10,302 nucleotides of DNA from Thermomicrobiaceae bacterium (GCA_007123655.1 SKKR01000464.1:1-10302); one strand, 5' to 3'. Counted from the stretch's first letter, positions 1-6,606 are shown. Numbers and translations: made by a program. Notes: generated by a model from the letters alone, not told the origin.

Positions 1-748
1 CGATACAAACACGTCAGACGAGGTCCAGCAGGAGACCTTCAGTACGCGCGGACTTCGGCAAACCGCCCGTCGCCGGGATTCCAGGGATGGTGAGCGTGCA
101 CCGGGCGAGTCCGCAATCGAGACCATGGCTCCGCCCTCCTTCGAACGGTTGAACGCCGGAGAACCAGCTTCTGCAAACGGCGCAGAGCCGCACGGGCCGT
201 TTGGCGTGGTTCAGGGGGCATCGTCACGAGACGAACCCTCGACGGACCGTCCTTCCGGGCCGGTCCAGCAGAGCGGGGTAACCGAACAGTTCCAACTCGA
301 GCCCGATGAAATCCGTGCTGAAGGACAGGATGCGGCGGTTGCCACAGACGTAGCGGAACCAGGCCGCGACGACCGGGGGAACGACTTCGCGGTCGTCGAT
401 CCGGACGAGTCATCAATCGTGCGGGTGATCTCACTTAACGTACCCGAGTCCGTCCGCGCGAACGCTACCTGCCGGAACTGTCGCGACTTCATTCCAGAAA
501 AGAAGGGCCGGGGAGGCTGGTGCAGCAATCCGTTTGCGTTCGAACAGCGACAGCACGTCGAAGGGGACAGCCTGGCGTGTCAGAGCACCTATGGTAACTG
601 GTGGTCACCAGCTGATGACTGGTGGATGGAGCGTGCCGATATCACGCATCATTCCGCGCCGACTCCCTACGTTAACGCGATGATCAGGGAAAGTTGCGAA
701 CCTGAAACCGGCGACGATGGGTCGACGCAACGGCGAGAAAGGTCGTAA
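1..748 (+). CDS. Hypothetical protein with C-x2-C-x13-C-x18-C cluster, 5'-partial
   Basis: I do not recognise this as a named gene. The frame is open from base 2 to the TAA at 746-748. The first in-frame start is the ATG at 125, which has no convincing Shine-Dalgarno sequence, and the 41 codons before it contain neither a stop nor a start. The true start is therefore probably left of the window; if 125 is used the protein has 207 residues. Counting from 125, residues 1-100 are Pro/Gly/Ser/Asp/Glu-rich and look disordered. The compact part is residues 104-170, with Cys116, Cys119, Cys133 and Cys152, followed by Trp159, Trp160, Trp166 and Trp167. This spacing and the aromatic residues recall high-potential iron-sulfur proteins, but the last spacing is longer than usual and no Tat or Sec signal can be seen (the N-terminus may be missing). 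A zinc site is equally possible. The RodZ-like gene follows 81 bases downstream on the same strand. Confidence 0.6.
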   Translation, partial: DTNTSDEVQQETFSTRGLRQTARRRDSRDGERAPGESAIETMAPPSFERLNAGEPASANGAEPHGPFGVVQGASSRDEPSTDRPSGPVQQSGVTEQFQLEPDEIRAEGQDAAVATDVAEPGRDDRGNDFAVVDPDESSIVRVISLNVPESVRANATCRNCRDFIPEKKGRGGWCSNPFAFEQRQHVEGDSLACQSTYGNWWSPADDWWMERADITHHSAPTPYVNAMIRESCEPETGDDGSTQRRERS

Positions 749-829
749 GATAGGGTTGGTACAGCTTCGGTTACGGCGAGGGGGCTTCGAACCGTGCCTT
801 TCCGGGGTACTGGGAGAGCGGGAGAGCAA

Positions 830-1708
830 ATGGGGTGGGGTAATCGAGACTTGACCGGATTCGGTCAACTCCTCCGGCAAGCCCGAGAATACAAAGGCGT
901 CAGCCTTCGGGACGCCGAGCGGAAGACCCGAATTCCACGCCGACACCTTTCTGCACTCGAGAACGAGGAGTTTCACGAGCTTCCGCCGCTGATCTACGCG
1001 CGCGGTATCGTACGCAACTACGCGCAGTACCTGGGGCTCGACCCGGTCGAAGCCCTGTCTCGGTTTGAACAGTGCCACGGGCAACGGAGCGGCGGTTTCC
1101 GGGTAGTGCCGGCGGTCAAGACGACCGAGGTTCCGTCGCATTGGGCGCCGAACTTCGCGATTATTGCCTTCATGGTCGTCATGTCCGCGGTCATCTTCGC
1201 CTGGATGTACAGCGCCTATTTCGCGCCGCCGGAGAATGGGACACCCACGGAACAGGCAATCGAAACACCTGAGGCTGATCAGGACGTCGCGGTCATCGAC
1301 GAAGATGATGATGCCGATACGACACTCCGTGAAGGCGGGGGCGAGGCATTCACGACAGACGATGACGACGACGCCGTCGAGGATGTGGATGATTCCGATG
1401 ATCTCGAGCTCGCTGGCGACGAGGGAGTCGACGATCAGGAGAGTGGCGCTGAGGACGATGACGCCCAGTCCGAGCCGGCCGACGGACATACATTTCTGAT
1501 AACGACCACTGAGCGAGTCTGGATTGAAGCAACCGTCGACGGAGAAGTCGCCTTCCAGGAGGTTGTCGCCCCGGGCACCGAGGTCTCACTGGAAGGTGAT
1601 CATATGTCGCTGGTCTCCGGGAATGCCCCGTATGTTCTGGTGAGCGTCGACGGTGCAGAGCCCGAGCCGCTCGGCGACCACTGGGATGCATCCAATTCGT
1701 ATCCCTAG
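830..1708 (+). CDS. rodZ: RodZ-like membrane-anchored helix-turn-helix protein
   Basis: The 292-residue protein has the RodZ layout. Residues 8-80 form an N-terminal helix-turn-helix domain (FGQLLRQAREYKGVSLRDAE, later YARGIVRNYAQYLGLDP). Residues 109-132 form one membrane segment (FAIIAFMVVMSAVIFAWMYS). Residues 147-218 form a very acidic linker, and residues 219-284 resemble the DUF4115 C-terminal domain of RodZ (FLITTTERVWIEATVDGEV, then VVAPGTEVSLEG). In this family the cytoplasmic HTH domain contacts MreB and the C-terminal domain faces outside; the role in cell shape here is inferred, since no mreB is present in the window. ATG 830 was chosen because GGGAGAG lies at 820-826 and again at 812-818 and the family domain starts soon after. 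GTG 794 with GAGGGGG at 778-784 is a real alternative that adds 12 residues. The linker has 34 Asp/Glu in 72 residues and only one basic residue. The gene ends facing the lipid kinase gene, with 64 bases between them. Confidence 0.85.
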   Translation: MGWGNRDLTGFGQLLRQAREYKGVSLRDAERKTRIPRRHLSALENEEFHELPPLIYARGIVRNYAQYLGLDPVEALSRFEQCHGQRSGGFRVVPAVKTTEVPSHWAPNFAIIAFMVVMSAVIFAWMYSAYFAPPENGTPTEQAIETPEADQDVAVIDEDDDADTTLREGGGEAFTTDDDDDAVEDVDDSDDLELAGDEGVDDQESGAEDDDAQSEPADGHTFLITTTERVWIEATVDGEVAFQEVVAPGTEVSLEGDHMSLVSGNAPYVLVSVDGAEPEPLGDHWDASNSYP

Positions 1709-1772
1709 TCGGACGCAACCAGCGGTCAACCGATTTCGCACAACTACGCCCCGGCAAAAATACCTGACGCGC

Positions 1773-2732
1773 TCAGTGGATGTCACGGCGTGACTGCGCG
1801 GCGATCGCGTAGTCGGACTGGCGTTCCGGTACACGGCGGTTCGCGTGCTGTCGCGGGACCATGATGTGCAGCGCCTGAGGTACCACTTCGACCTCGAACG
1901 GTGTCAGCCCGACGTAATCGCCGTCGAACTCCACCGGCGCCGGAGGCACGCTATCGACGCTGAGCGATTTCACCTTCATCTGGTAGACAAAGCGCGAACG
2001 GTGCGGGCGCCCGAGTATTACCCAGATTGCGAGACTCAGCGCGGCCGCCGCGTTCGGCGGCCGGAAGACCAGTAGATCGAGATATCCGTCATCGATCCGA
2101 ATGTCCTTGCCGACCTCGAATCGCGGATTGATGATGAAGGAGCCATTTGCAATGAGCACCATTCGCGCTTCGGTCTCCAGTTTTTCCCCGTCGATCGTCA
2201 GGCTGAAACGCCACGGGCGGATCCCGAGGTGTTTGAGCGCCGGGGGGACGTAGGCGAGCCAGGCGAACAGCCGTTTCATCGCCGGTCGGGCGTCTCTAAA
2301 CATTAACGAGTCCAGCCCGCTCCCCGCCATATGAAGAATCACACGATCTCCCGATATACCGACGTCGATCGAGCGCGACAGCATGTCTCGCTGCAGGGCA
2401 CGAGTTGCTCGGACGGGGTCACCAGGGATGCCCAGACCACGAGCGATGACGTTCGTCGAACCGTTCGGAATGATCGCGAGGTGAGTGCTCGTCCCGAGAA
2501 TCCCGGCGGCCACATTGGCGACCGTACCGTCCCCCCCGATCGCGATTATCAGATCGGTTTCCTGGCTCGCCGCTTTCGCCAGTTCCCGTTCCTCGCCAGG
2601 GTAGGAACTGAACCGGAACTCGAGCTCAAATGTCTGTTCCAGGAGCTTCTCGATAAACCAGGCAAGCTTGTCTCCCGGAAGACGTCCGGTTGCGGGATTC
2701 ATGATGGCAATGGCATGACGCCTTCCGGACAT
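1773..2732 (-). CDS. Diacylglycerol/lipid kinase family protein (YegS/DgkB/BmrU type)
   Basis: This 319-residue protein belongs to the soluble diacylglycerol-kinase catalytic family, which transfers phosphate from ATP or GTP to a lipid hydroxyl such as diacylglycerol or a sphingoid base. Visible motifs, in order, are the N-terminal NPATGR at residues 12-17, the nucleotide-binding GGDGT at 66-70, PNGSTNVIARGLGIP at 89-103 (the family P-x-G-T-x-N-x-x-A segment), IDDGYLDL at 213-220, and VEFDGDY at 267-273, matching the conserved C-terminal DGE/DGD region. Length fits the family. The exact lipid substrate cannot be read from sequence; recycling of diacylglycerol into phosphatidic acid is the usual bacterial role. 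The ATG at 2732-2730 shares one base with the TGA of the upstream eRF1-like gene (TGATG). It has no strong Shine-Dalgarno sequence, so translation is probably coupled to that gene. It is the last gene of the minus-strand cluster. Confidence 0.9.
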   Translation of the reverse strand: MSGRRHAIAIMNPATGRLPGDKLAWFIEKLLEQTFELEFRFSSYPGEERELAKAASQETDLIIAIGGDGTVANVAAGILGTSTHLAIIPNGSTNVIARGLGIPGDPVRATRALQRDMLSRSIDVGISGDRVILHMAGSGLDSLMFRDARPAMKRLFAWLAYVPPALKHLGIRPWRFSLTIDGEKLETEARMVLIANGSFIINPRFEVGKDIRIDDGYLDLLVFRPPNAAAALSLAIWVILGRPHRSRFVYQMKVKSLSVDSVPPAPVEFDGDYVGLTPFEVEVVPQALHIMVPRQHANRRVPERQSDYAIAAQSRRDIH

Positions 2733-3892
2733 CAGGCCGTCTGTTCGTCGACTCGAAAGCGAAGCAATGCGCCGATACCGCCGATCCGGGAAACATCCGC
2801 TTTCTGTTCCTCATCGTCGATGACGTACACCGAAGCGCCCTGCTCGAACGCCGTGGTAATCAATCGGGGCACGATGTTTTCAATATCCTGTACGTTGGCA
2901 GACTGGCAGTACGGACAGGTATTATCTTGGTCGGGTGTCAAGCTGAGTCCCCCGCAATCAGGGCAGTTGATACCGCTGGAGTGCACCTGACTGTCGACGA
3001 CCAGATTCAGAATCTGCCCACGCTGGAGCGCGGCCATGGTCTCCGTCAACCCTTCGACGCCGAGGTCCCGAGCGCCTGCCTCGCTCACCACACGCTGAAT
3101 AGCTTCCTGTTTTCGTGAACGTACATTCTGGGCGATCACGGAGAGCGCTTGCTCACGCGCCTGATTGACGTTCGCCTCCAGAAGCAGGCGGACGCTCCCG
3201 ATTAGCCGTTCTCGAACGTACGGGTGGAGTCCGTCCTCGAACCCGGCGACGACTTCTTCCGGTCCGCCGAGGATCAGGATTTCGAAACGCTGCTCATCGA
3301 GCAGTTCGAACAACCGATTTGCCACGTTCTTGAAGTGACGATGGACGTGGTCTTCGATGTGCCGCTCGAATCTAGCCTGGGACCAGCCGCCTTGATCGTG
3401 CTGTCCCGGGACTTCCTCGTCGCGCACCTGCTCGATTTCTTCGATCTCGTCCACGTGACCAAGGAATAGCCGCGCTTGATCTCGAGAAACAACACAGAGG
3501 CAGTAGGGCTGATTATCTTCGAGCAAACGGATCAGCGGCGCCAGGTTCGGGTTTTCCGCGACGATCGCCGACGATTCGACCGATCCAGGCATCGCCAGGG
3601 TTCGCAGGATTCCGTACTCCGGCGACGCGAAGAGCGCAATGCCGCGCCCGTACTTGCCTGCATTGTCTCTGACATAGACGCGAAGATCCTCAAAGAGCGC
3701 GTCGAAGCCTTCTGGCAGCGAGGTGCCGGTCGAGTCCACGTATCGTTGATTGGCCGAACGCAACAGGTTCTTCAGTTCGATGTTGTAGTCGACATTCGAC
3801 GATTCCTGAAACAGCGGGAGATAGAGACTTAGCAACTGACCGTTTGGGTCTCGCAACTGTCCAATCTTCTGCAGTTCGGAACGTGAAATCAC
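2732..3892 (-). CDS. Bacterial eRF1-like protein (baeRF/VLRF1-type, predicted peptidyl-tRNA hydrolase)
   Basis: The 386-residue protein resembles archaeal/eukaryotic release factor 1 in its layout. Residues about 1-125 look like a reduced N domain (LLSLYLP at 20-26), but I see no NIKS or YxCxxxF stop-codon recognition motif. Residues about 128-265 match the middle domain: YCLCVVSRDQARLFLGH at 130-146, then GGWSQARFERHIEDHVHRHF at 168-187, where eRF1 has GGQSxxRF. Residues about 294-380 match the C domain, with a zinc-ribbon-like insertion (Cys310, Cys313, Cys326, Cys329) and the ending GGIGALLRF at 371-379. The glutamine (Gln172) is displaced relative to GGQ and fits the GxxQ form of Vms1/ANKZF1-like (VLRF1) proteins, which release stalled nascent chains from tRNA. 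A role in ribosome rescue or quality control is inferred. The start is GTG, supported by AGGAGGT at 3898-3904 (5 bases spacing). The lipid kinase overlaps its stop codon. Confidence 0.85.
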   Translation of the reverse strand: MISRSELQKIGQLRDPNGQLLSLYLPLFQESSNVDYNIELKNLLRSANQRYVDSTGTSLPEGFDALFEDLRVYVRDNAGKYGRGIALFASPEYGILRTLAMPGSVESSAIVAENPNLAPLIRLLEDNQPYCLCVVSRDQARLFLGHVDEIEEIEQVRDEEVPGQHDQGGWSQARFERHIEDHVHRHFKNVANRLFELLDEQRFEILILGGPEEVVAGFEDGLHPYVRERLIGSVRLLLEANVNQAREQALSVIAQNVRSRKQEAIQRVVSEAGARDLGVEGLTETMAALQRGQILNLVVDSQVHSSGINCPDCGGLSLTPDQDNTCPYCQSANVQDIENIVPRLITTAFEQGASVYVIDDEEQKADVSRIGGIGALLRFRVDEQTA

Positions 3893-3897
3893 GGGTT

Positions 3898-3904
3898 ACC
3901 TCCT
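3898..3904 (-). promoter_or_regulatory. Strong Shine-Dalgarno site for the eRF1-like gene
   Basis: On the minus strand this reads AGGAGGT, a full anti-16S match, 5 bases before the GTG at 3892-3890. It settles the choice of a GTG start. It is the best Shine-Dalgarno sequence in the minus-strand cluster, suggesting the gene is translated well independently of the genes before it. Confidence 0.85.
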
Positions 3905-3962
3905 GAGTTGCGGTGGCAGTTCGGCGGGACTCGGGTGTGCAGGAACTCGATGAGCGCGCAGC

Positions 3963-4079
3963 TTAACTGTATTCGGCGTCCTCGGGCCCGAAGATCTTTT
4001 CGACGATGAAGTTCGCGAGCCATGCCGCGGCGGCAGCCAGAATAAGATTCAGAATTCCGCGAACAACGTTCCGTGTCAT
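3963..4079 (-). CDS. Small single-pass membrane peptide, 38 residues
   Basis: A 38-codon gene runs from ATG 4079-4077 to TAA 3965-3963. The peptide has a short basic start (MTRNVVR), one hydrophobic Ala-rich helix at about residues 8-28 (ILNLILAAAAAWLANFIV), and a charged acidic tail (EKIFGPEDAEYS). That is the layout of a small inner-membrane protein with the N-terminus inside by the positive-inside rule. The start is supported by GGGGGAG at 4084-4090, 4 bases upstream. The frame stays open to 4157, but the longer form would lack such a site and would add a polar N-terminus. It lies 70 bases before the eRF1-like gene and 142 bases after the YggT-like gene, on the same strand. I do not recognise the family; function is unknown. 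Confidence 0.55.
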   Translation of the reverse strand: MTRNVVRGILNLILAAAAAWLANFIVEKIFGPEDAEYS

Positions 4080-4083
4080 GTGA

Positions 4084-4090
4084 CTCCCCC
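4084..4090 (-). promoter_or_regulatory. Shine-Dalgarno site deciding the start of the small membrane peptide
   Basis: The minus strand reads GGGGGAG, 4 bases before the ATG at 4079-4077. It is the main reason to take the 38-residue reading rather than the 64-residue one. The rest of 4080-4221 (142 bases) shows no convincing promoter or terminator to me; there is only a weak inverted repeat, CCGTG 4191-4195 with CACGG 4207-4211. Confidence 0.55.
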
Positions 4091-4221
4091 AGACTCCCGT
4101 TTGAGTGACTGCGAACAACAAGCCCTTGTCATCGTTTTCGCGGGACGACTCATGCACCGGTCCCGACGACGGGGCAGCGCATGATTTCTGCCGTGATTCA
4201 GTCTAGCACGGTCGAACGCGC

Positions 4222-4584
4222 CTAATCGTACGGACCCGTGTGCGGGCGTGACGCAGCCGGAACTTCTCGCCATCCGGTCAGTACACCGGCAATCAGCACG
4301 CCGCCCAGCGCAACAAGCGGCACGATCAGGATGTCTGAGACTGTCGCATCCTGAACGACGGTTGATCCGAGCGGTGGCAACAGCTTGAATAGCCACACGG
4401 CGGGTTCTGTCAAGATCTGGATGGCACGGGGTATCGTCGCGTCGCTGGCATCGCTCAGAAACAGCGTCGCGAGCCGCAGCAGGAAGATCGTCGTTGCGGC
4501 GGCGGTTGCGTCCAGGACGAGTTCCCGGATGACAGGCGTCGATCCGAAAACTGGACGCCGTACTCGACTACGTGGTGGTTGCAT
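4222..4584 (-). CDS. YggT-like integral membrane protein
   Basis: This 120-residue protein has two clear hydrophobic segments, about residues 24-44 and 85-104, plus a semi-hydrophobic amphipathic stretch between them. The pattern ILTEPAVWLFKLLPPLGS at residues 57-73, followed by a polar turn and a second membrane helix (DILIVPLVALGGVLIAG), resembles the YggT family, in which a 'P-x-L-x-P-x-R-x-x-x-P-P-x-G' segment precedes the second helix. Some residues typical of YggT (the 'GIDLSP' stretch) are replaced here by VVQDATVSD, so the match is divergent. YggT proteins are small membrane proteins of poorly known function, linked in some bacteria to cell shape, division or osmotic response. The ATG at 4584-4582 lies inside the end of coaBC (17 bases overlap), with no obvious Shine-Dalgarno sequence, which suggests translational coupling. 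A longer start at 4641 would overlap coaBC even more. Confidence 0.6.
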   Translation of the reverse strand: MQPPRSRVRRPVFGSTPVIRELVLDATAAATTIFLLRLATLFLSDASDATIPRAIQILTEPAVWLFKLLPPLGSTVVQDATVSDILIVPLVALGGVLIAGVLTGWREVPAASRPHTGPYD

Positions 4585-5800
4585 CAGGAAACTCTGGTTC
4601 CGGGTGCTCCGCGCGCAGAATCTGCGAGAGCTCTTCCACAATCCGACGCGCCAGGTCGGCTTTGGACATCAGTGGAAGCTCTTCCGGCTCCCGGCCCGGG
4701 CGGAAGAACGTCGCCTGATTCTCGTCGGAGGCCATTGCCAGGCGCGCGTCGTTCGCGACCAGCAGATCGACTCCCTTGCTGGTGAGCTTCTGTCTGGCAT
4801 ATTCCACCAGATTCGCCGTTTCGGCTGCGAAACCAATCTTGATCAGTCCTGGTCGTTGTGTTGTCGCCAGAATGTCCACCGTCCGGGTCAGTTCGATCGA
4901 CAGATCCTGCTCGGTCTTCTTGACCTTCTCCTGGCTCACGCCGGTTGGAGCATAATCGCCAACTGCCGCGGCCATGATTAGCGCGTCCGCGTCACGTATG
5001 TGGCTGGCGACCGCCTCGTGCATATCCCCCGCGGATTCGACGTTCACCACATGGGAATCGATCGGTGGGTCGAGATCGGTCGGCGCGGAGACAAGCGTTG
5101 TCCGCGCTCCGGCATCGATCAACGCCTGAGCGATGGCATGGCCCATTCGACCGCTGGAACGATTGGTGATGAACCGGATGGGGTCGATCGGCTCTCTCGT
5201 GGCGCCGGAAGACACGACGATTTTGCGCCCTGCAAGTGGTCCGGTGCGTCCCAGGATACTGCGGATCTTGCCGAGGATCTGCTCCGGTGGTGAGAGTCTG
5301 CCATGGCCAAGGATTCCGGACGCGAGCTCGCCCTCCTCCGGTCCAAGGATCTCAATCCCGCGAGATCGAAGCGTCTCCAGGTTCGCCTGTGTGGCCTGAT
5401 TAAGGTACATGTGGTGGTCCATGGCCGGAGCGATCAGGACGGGACCGGGGCAGGCCAGGACGCTGACGGTCAGCATGTCATCGGCGAAACCGTGCGCGAT
5501 CTTTGCGATCGTGTTGGCCGTTGCCGGCGCGATGACCAGGATGTCCGCGTTTTCTGCCAGTGAAACGTGGCCGGCGTCCGTTTCCGTCCATTGCTCGAAT
5601 ACATCCCGTCGGACCGGCTGTCGTGTAAGTGTCTCAAACGTGGTGGCAGTGACGAATTGCTCGGCCGCTCCGGTCATGGTGACATCGACGCGAGCGCCCA
5701 GGGTCCGAAGCATCCGAACAAGTTCGATCACCTTGTAGGCGGCGATTCCACCACTCACGCCAAGCAGGACGCGCCGGTCGTTTAGCACGGGACTGGTCAT
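4568..5800 (-). CDS. coaBC: Bifunctional phosphopantothenoylcysteine decarboxylase / phosphopantothenate-cysteine ligase
   Basis: This 410-residue enzyme carries out two steps of coenzyme A synthesis: joining 4'-phosphopantothenate to cysteine (CTP-dependent, CoaB part) and FMN-dependent decarboxylation to 4'-phosphopantetheine (CoaC part). The CoaC domain, residues about 8-180, shows GVSGGIAAYK at 14-23, the catalytic His78 (HVSL), PATANTIAK at 92-100, and APAMDHHMY at 124-132. The CoaB domain, about 190-400, shows SSGATREPIDPIRFITNRSSGRMG at 197-220 (the nucleotide-binding segment), AAAVGDYAP at 277-285, KVKK at 292-295, and GFAAET at 323-328. Length is normal for the fusion. In the segment where E. 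coli CoaC has its active-site Cys158 (ACG), this protein reads LASGILGHGRL with Ser161. The ATG overlaps the stop of the DUF2085 gene by 4 bases (ATGA) and has GGGAG at 5804-5808. The YggT-like gene overlaps its 3' end. Confidence 0.97.
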   Translation of the reverse strand: MTSPVLNDRRVLLGVSGGIAAYKVIELVRMLRTLGARVDVTMTGAAEQFVTATTFETLTRQPVRRDVFEQWTETDAGHVSLAENADILVIAPATANTIAKIAHGFADDMLTVSVLACPGPVLIAPAMDHHMYLNQATQANLETLRSRGIEILGPEEGELASGILGHGRLSPPEQILGKIRSILGRTGPLAGRKIVVSSGATREPIDPIRFITNRSSGRMGHAIAQALIDAGARTTLVSAPTDLDPPIDSHVVNVESAGDMHEAVASHIRDADALIMAAAVGDYAPTGVSQEKVKKTEQDLSIELTRTVDILATTQRPGLIKIGFAAETANLVEYARQKLTSKGVDLLVANDARLAMASDENQATFFRPGREPEELPLMSKADLARRIVEELSQILRAEHPEPEFPDATTT

Positions 5801-6417
5801 TCGCTCCCTGATCCTTTGACGCTTCGAGCCGACGACAGCGAGTTACTTCGGCCTTCGCGGACCAGGCGGCGGAACCGTGTCTCCAGTACATTTCGGATAT
5901 CCGCGAATCCGGATTCCAGCCTGGGTAGCGCGAACCACATGGCCCCCAGCGCGAAGAGCGTACCGGTGATCAGCCTTAGTTCCCAGACGCTTTCGCGCAG
6001 CCCGAAGAGCTGGGTGAAGCCGTCTATGGCCATCGGTGTGGAGAGCAGGATCAGTCCCCGGAAGCCGAGCGGCGAAAGGCGATTCCGGACGAGCGCGTAC
6101 CCGATGCCGCTAAAGAATGAGGCGATGTATATCGCGCTCATGCGATGACAGAGTCCCATCTGCTCGCCAAACAATGTGAAACTCCGCTCGGGCATCTGGT
6201 GACACATGAGTCCGAGCGACGTGTAAAGCCCGTTCGCCAGGCCGGTATAGCCCTGGGACGCGATGAACGGGACGATGAACGGCATCGCCGCCAGTGTGAA
6301 GGCGACTATGTTGAACGCAAGCAGCCAGTGGCGAGCAAACTGATAGATTCGCCGGTCGATCCGGATGATCAGGGATTCCTGACGTGGTTGATCCAGTGAT
6401 TGTGTCGATTCAGCCAT
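5797..6417 (-). CDS. DUF2085 family membrane protein
   Basis: The 206-residue protein has the DUF2085 signature: CHQMPERSF at residues 72-80 and LCHRMSAIY at 89-97, then GFRGLILLSTPMAIDGFTQL (118-137) and a TG motif at 151-152. Hydrophobic segments lie at about 32-53, 95-110, 119-131 and 148-164, so it is an integral membrane protein of four or so helices. The C-terminal 35 residues are polar and basic. Most family members read CxRC in the second motif; here it is Cys90-His-Arg-Met93, so the final cysteine is missing. The biochemical function of the family is not established, and I infer none. The ATG at 6417-6415 has AGGGAT 7 bases upstream (6425-6430). It is the first gene of the minus-strand cluster, overlaps coaBC by 4 bases, and lies divergent from rpoB. 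Confidence 0.85.
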   Translation of the reverse strand: MAESTQSLDQPRQESLIIRIDRRIYQFARHWLLAFNIVAFTLAAMPFIVPFIASQGYTGLANGLYTSLGLMCHQMPERSFTLFGEQMGLCHRMSAIYIASFFSGIGYALVRNRLSPLGFRGLILLSTPMAIDGFTQLFGLRESVWELRLITGTLFALGAMWFALPRLESGFADIRNVLETRFRRLVREGRSNSLSSARSVKGSGSE

Positions 6418-6465
6418 GCCGTCGATCCCTAAAGCTTCCCGCCGGTTCCGCGATGTTCGCAGCCA

Positions 6466-6471
6466 ACTATA
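6466..6471 (-). promoter_or_regulatory. Possible -10 element for the DUF2085-coaBC cluster
   Basis: The minus strand reads TATAGT here, 48 bases before the DUF2085 start codon, which is a plausible distance for a -10 box. I see no good -35 element 16-18 bases further upstream (the 17-base position reads CGGTCG), so this is weak. The remainder of 6472-6606 shows no gene, tRNA or clear structure to me. Confidence 0.2.
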
Positions 6472-6606
6472 ACCGATCAGGCCGCGAACGACCGCCTTGA
6501 ACCGTGGCGAATCGCACGGTCAGGCTTCGCGTGGTAGACTGCGCGACGATACGAGGTAGGGTGCGGTAATCCTGCTGCTGGGTTCCGCGTCCTACTGGCA
6601 TGCCTG

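Noticed and set aside
1268..1486. Acidic protein composition as a sign of a halophile.
   Set aside because: The excess acid is confined to one linker; CoaBC, the lipid kinase and RpoB have normal charge.
605..1489. A 294-codon open frame on the minus strand opposite the first two genes.
   Set aside because: Its composition (many Arg, His and Val residues, with Ile/Val runs opposite the acidic codons) is what the reverse strand of the GAC/GAT-rich RodZ linker produces. No recognisable domain, and it lies fully antisense to two supported genes.
1684..1693. Palindrome GGATGCATCC near the end of the RodZ-like gene.
   Set aside because: Only 10 bases, inside coding sequence, no U-tract and no loop; a terminator for the converging genes is not supported, and chance is enough.
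1709..1772. Search for a bidirectional terminator between the converging genes.
   Set aside because: No stem followed by a T-run on either strand; the only A-run (1755-1760) has no stem beside it.
6535..6600. A GGGTTCC-containing stretch that looked like a tRNA T-arm.
   Set aside because: No matching acceptor stem, D-arm or anticodon arm could be formed around it.
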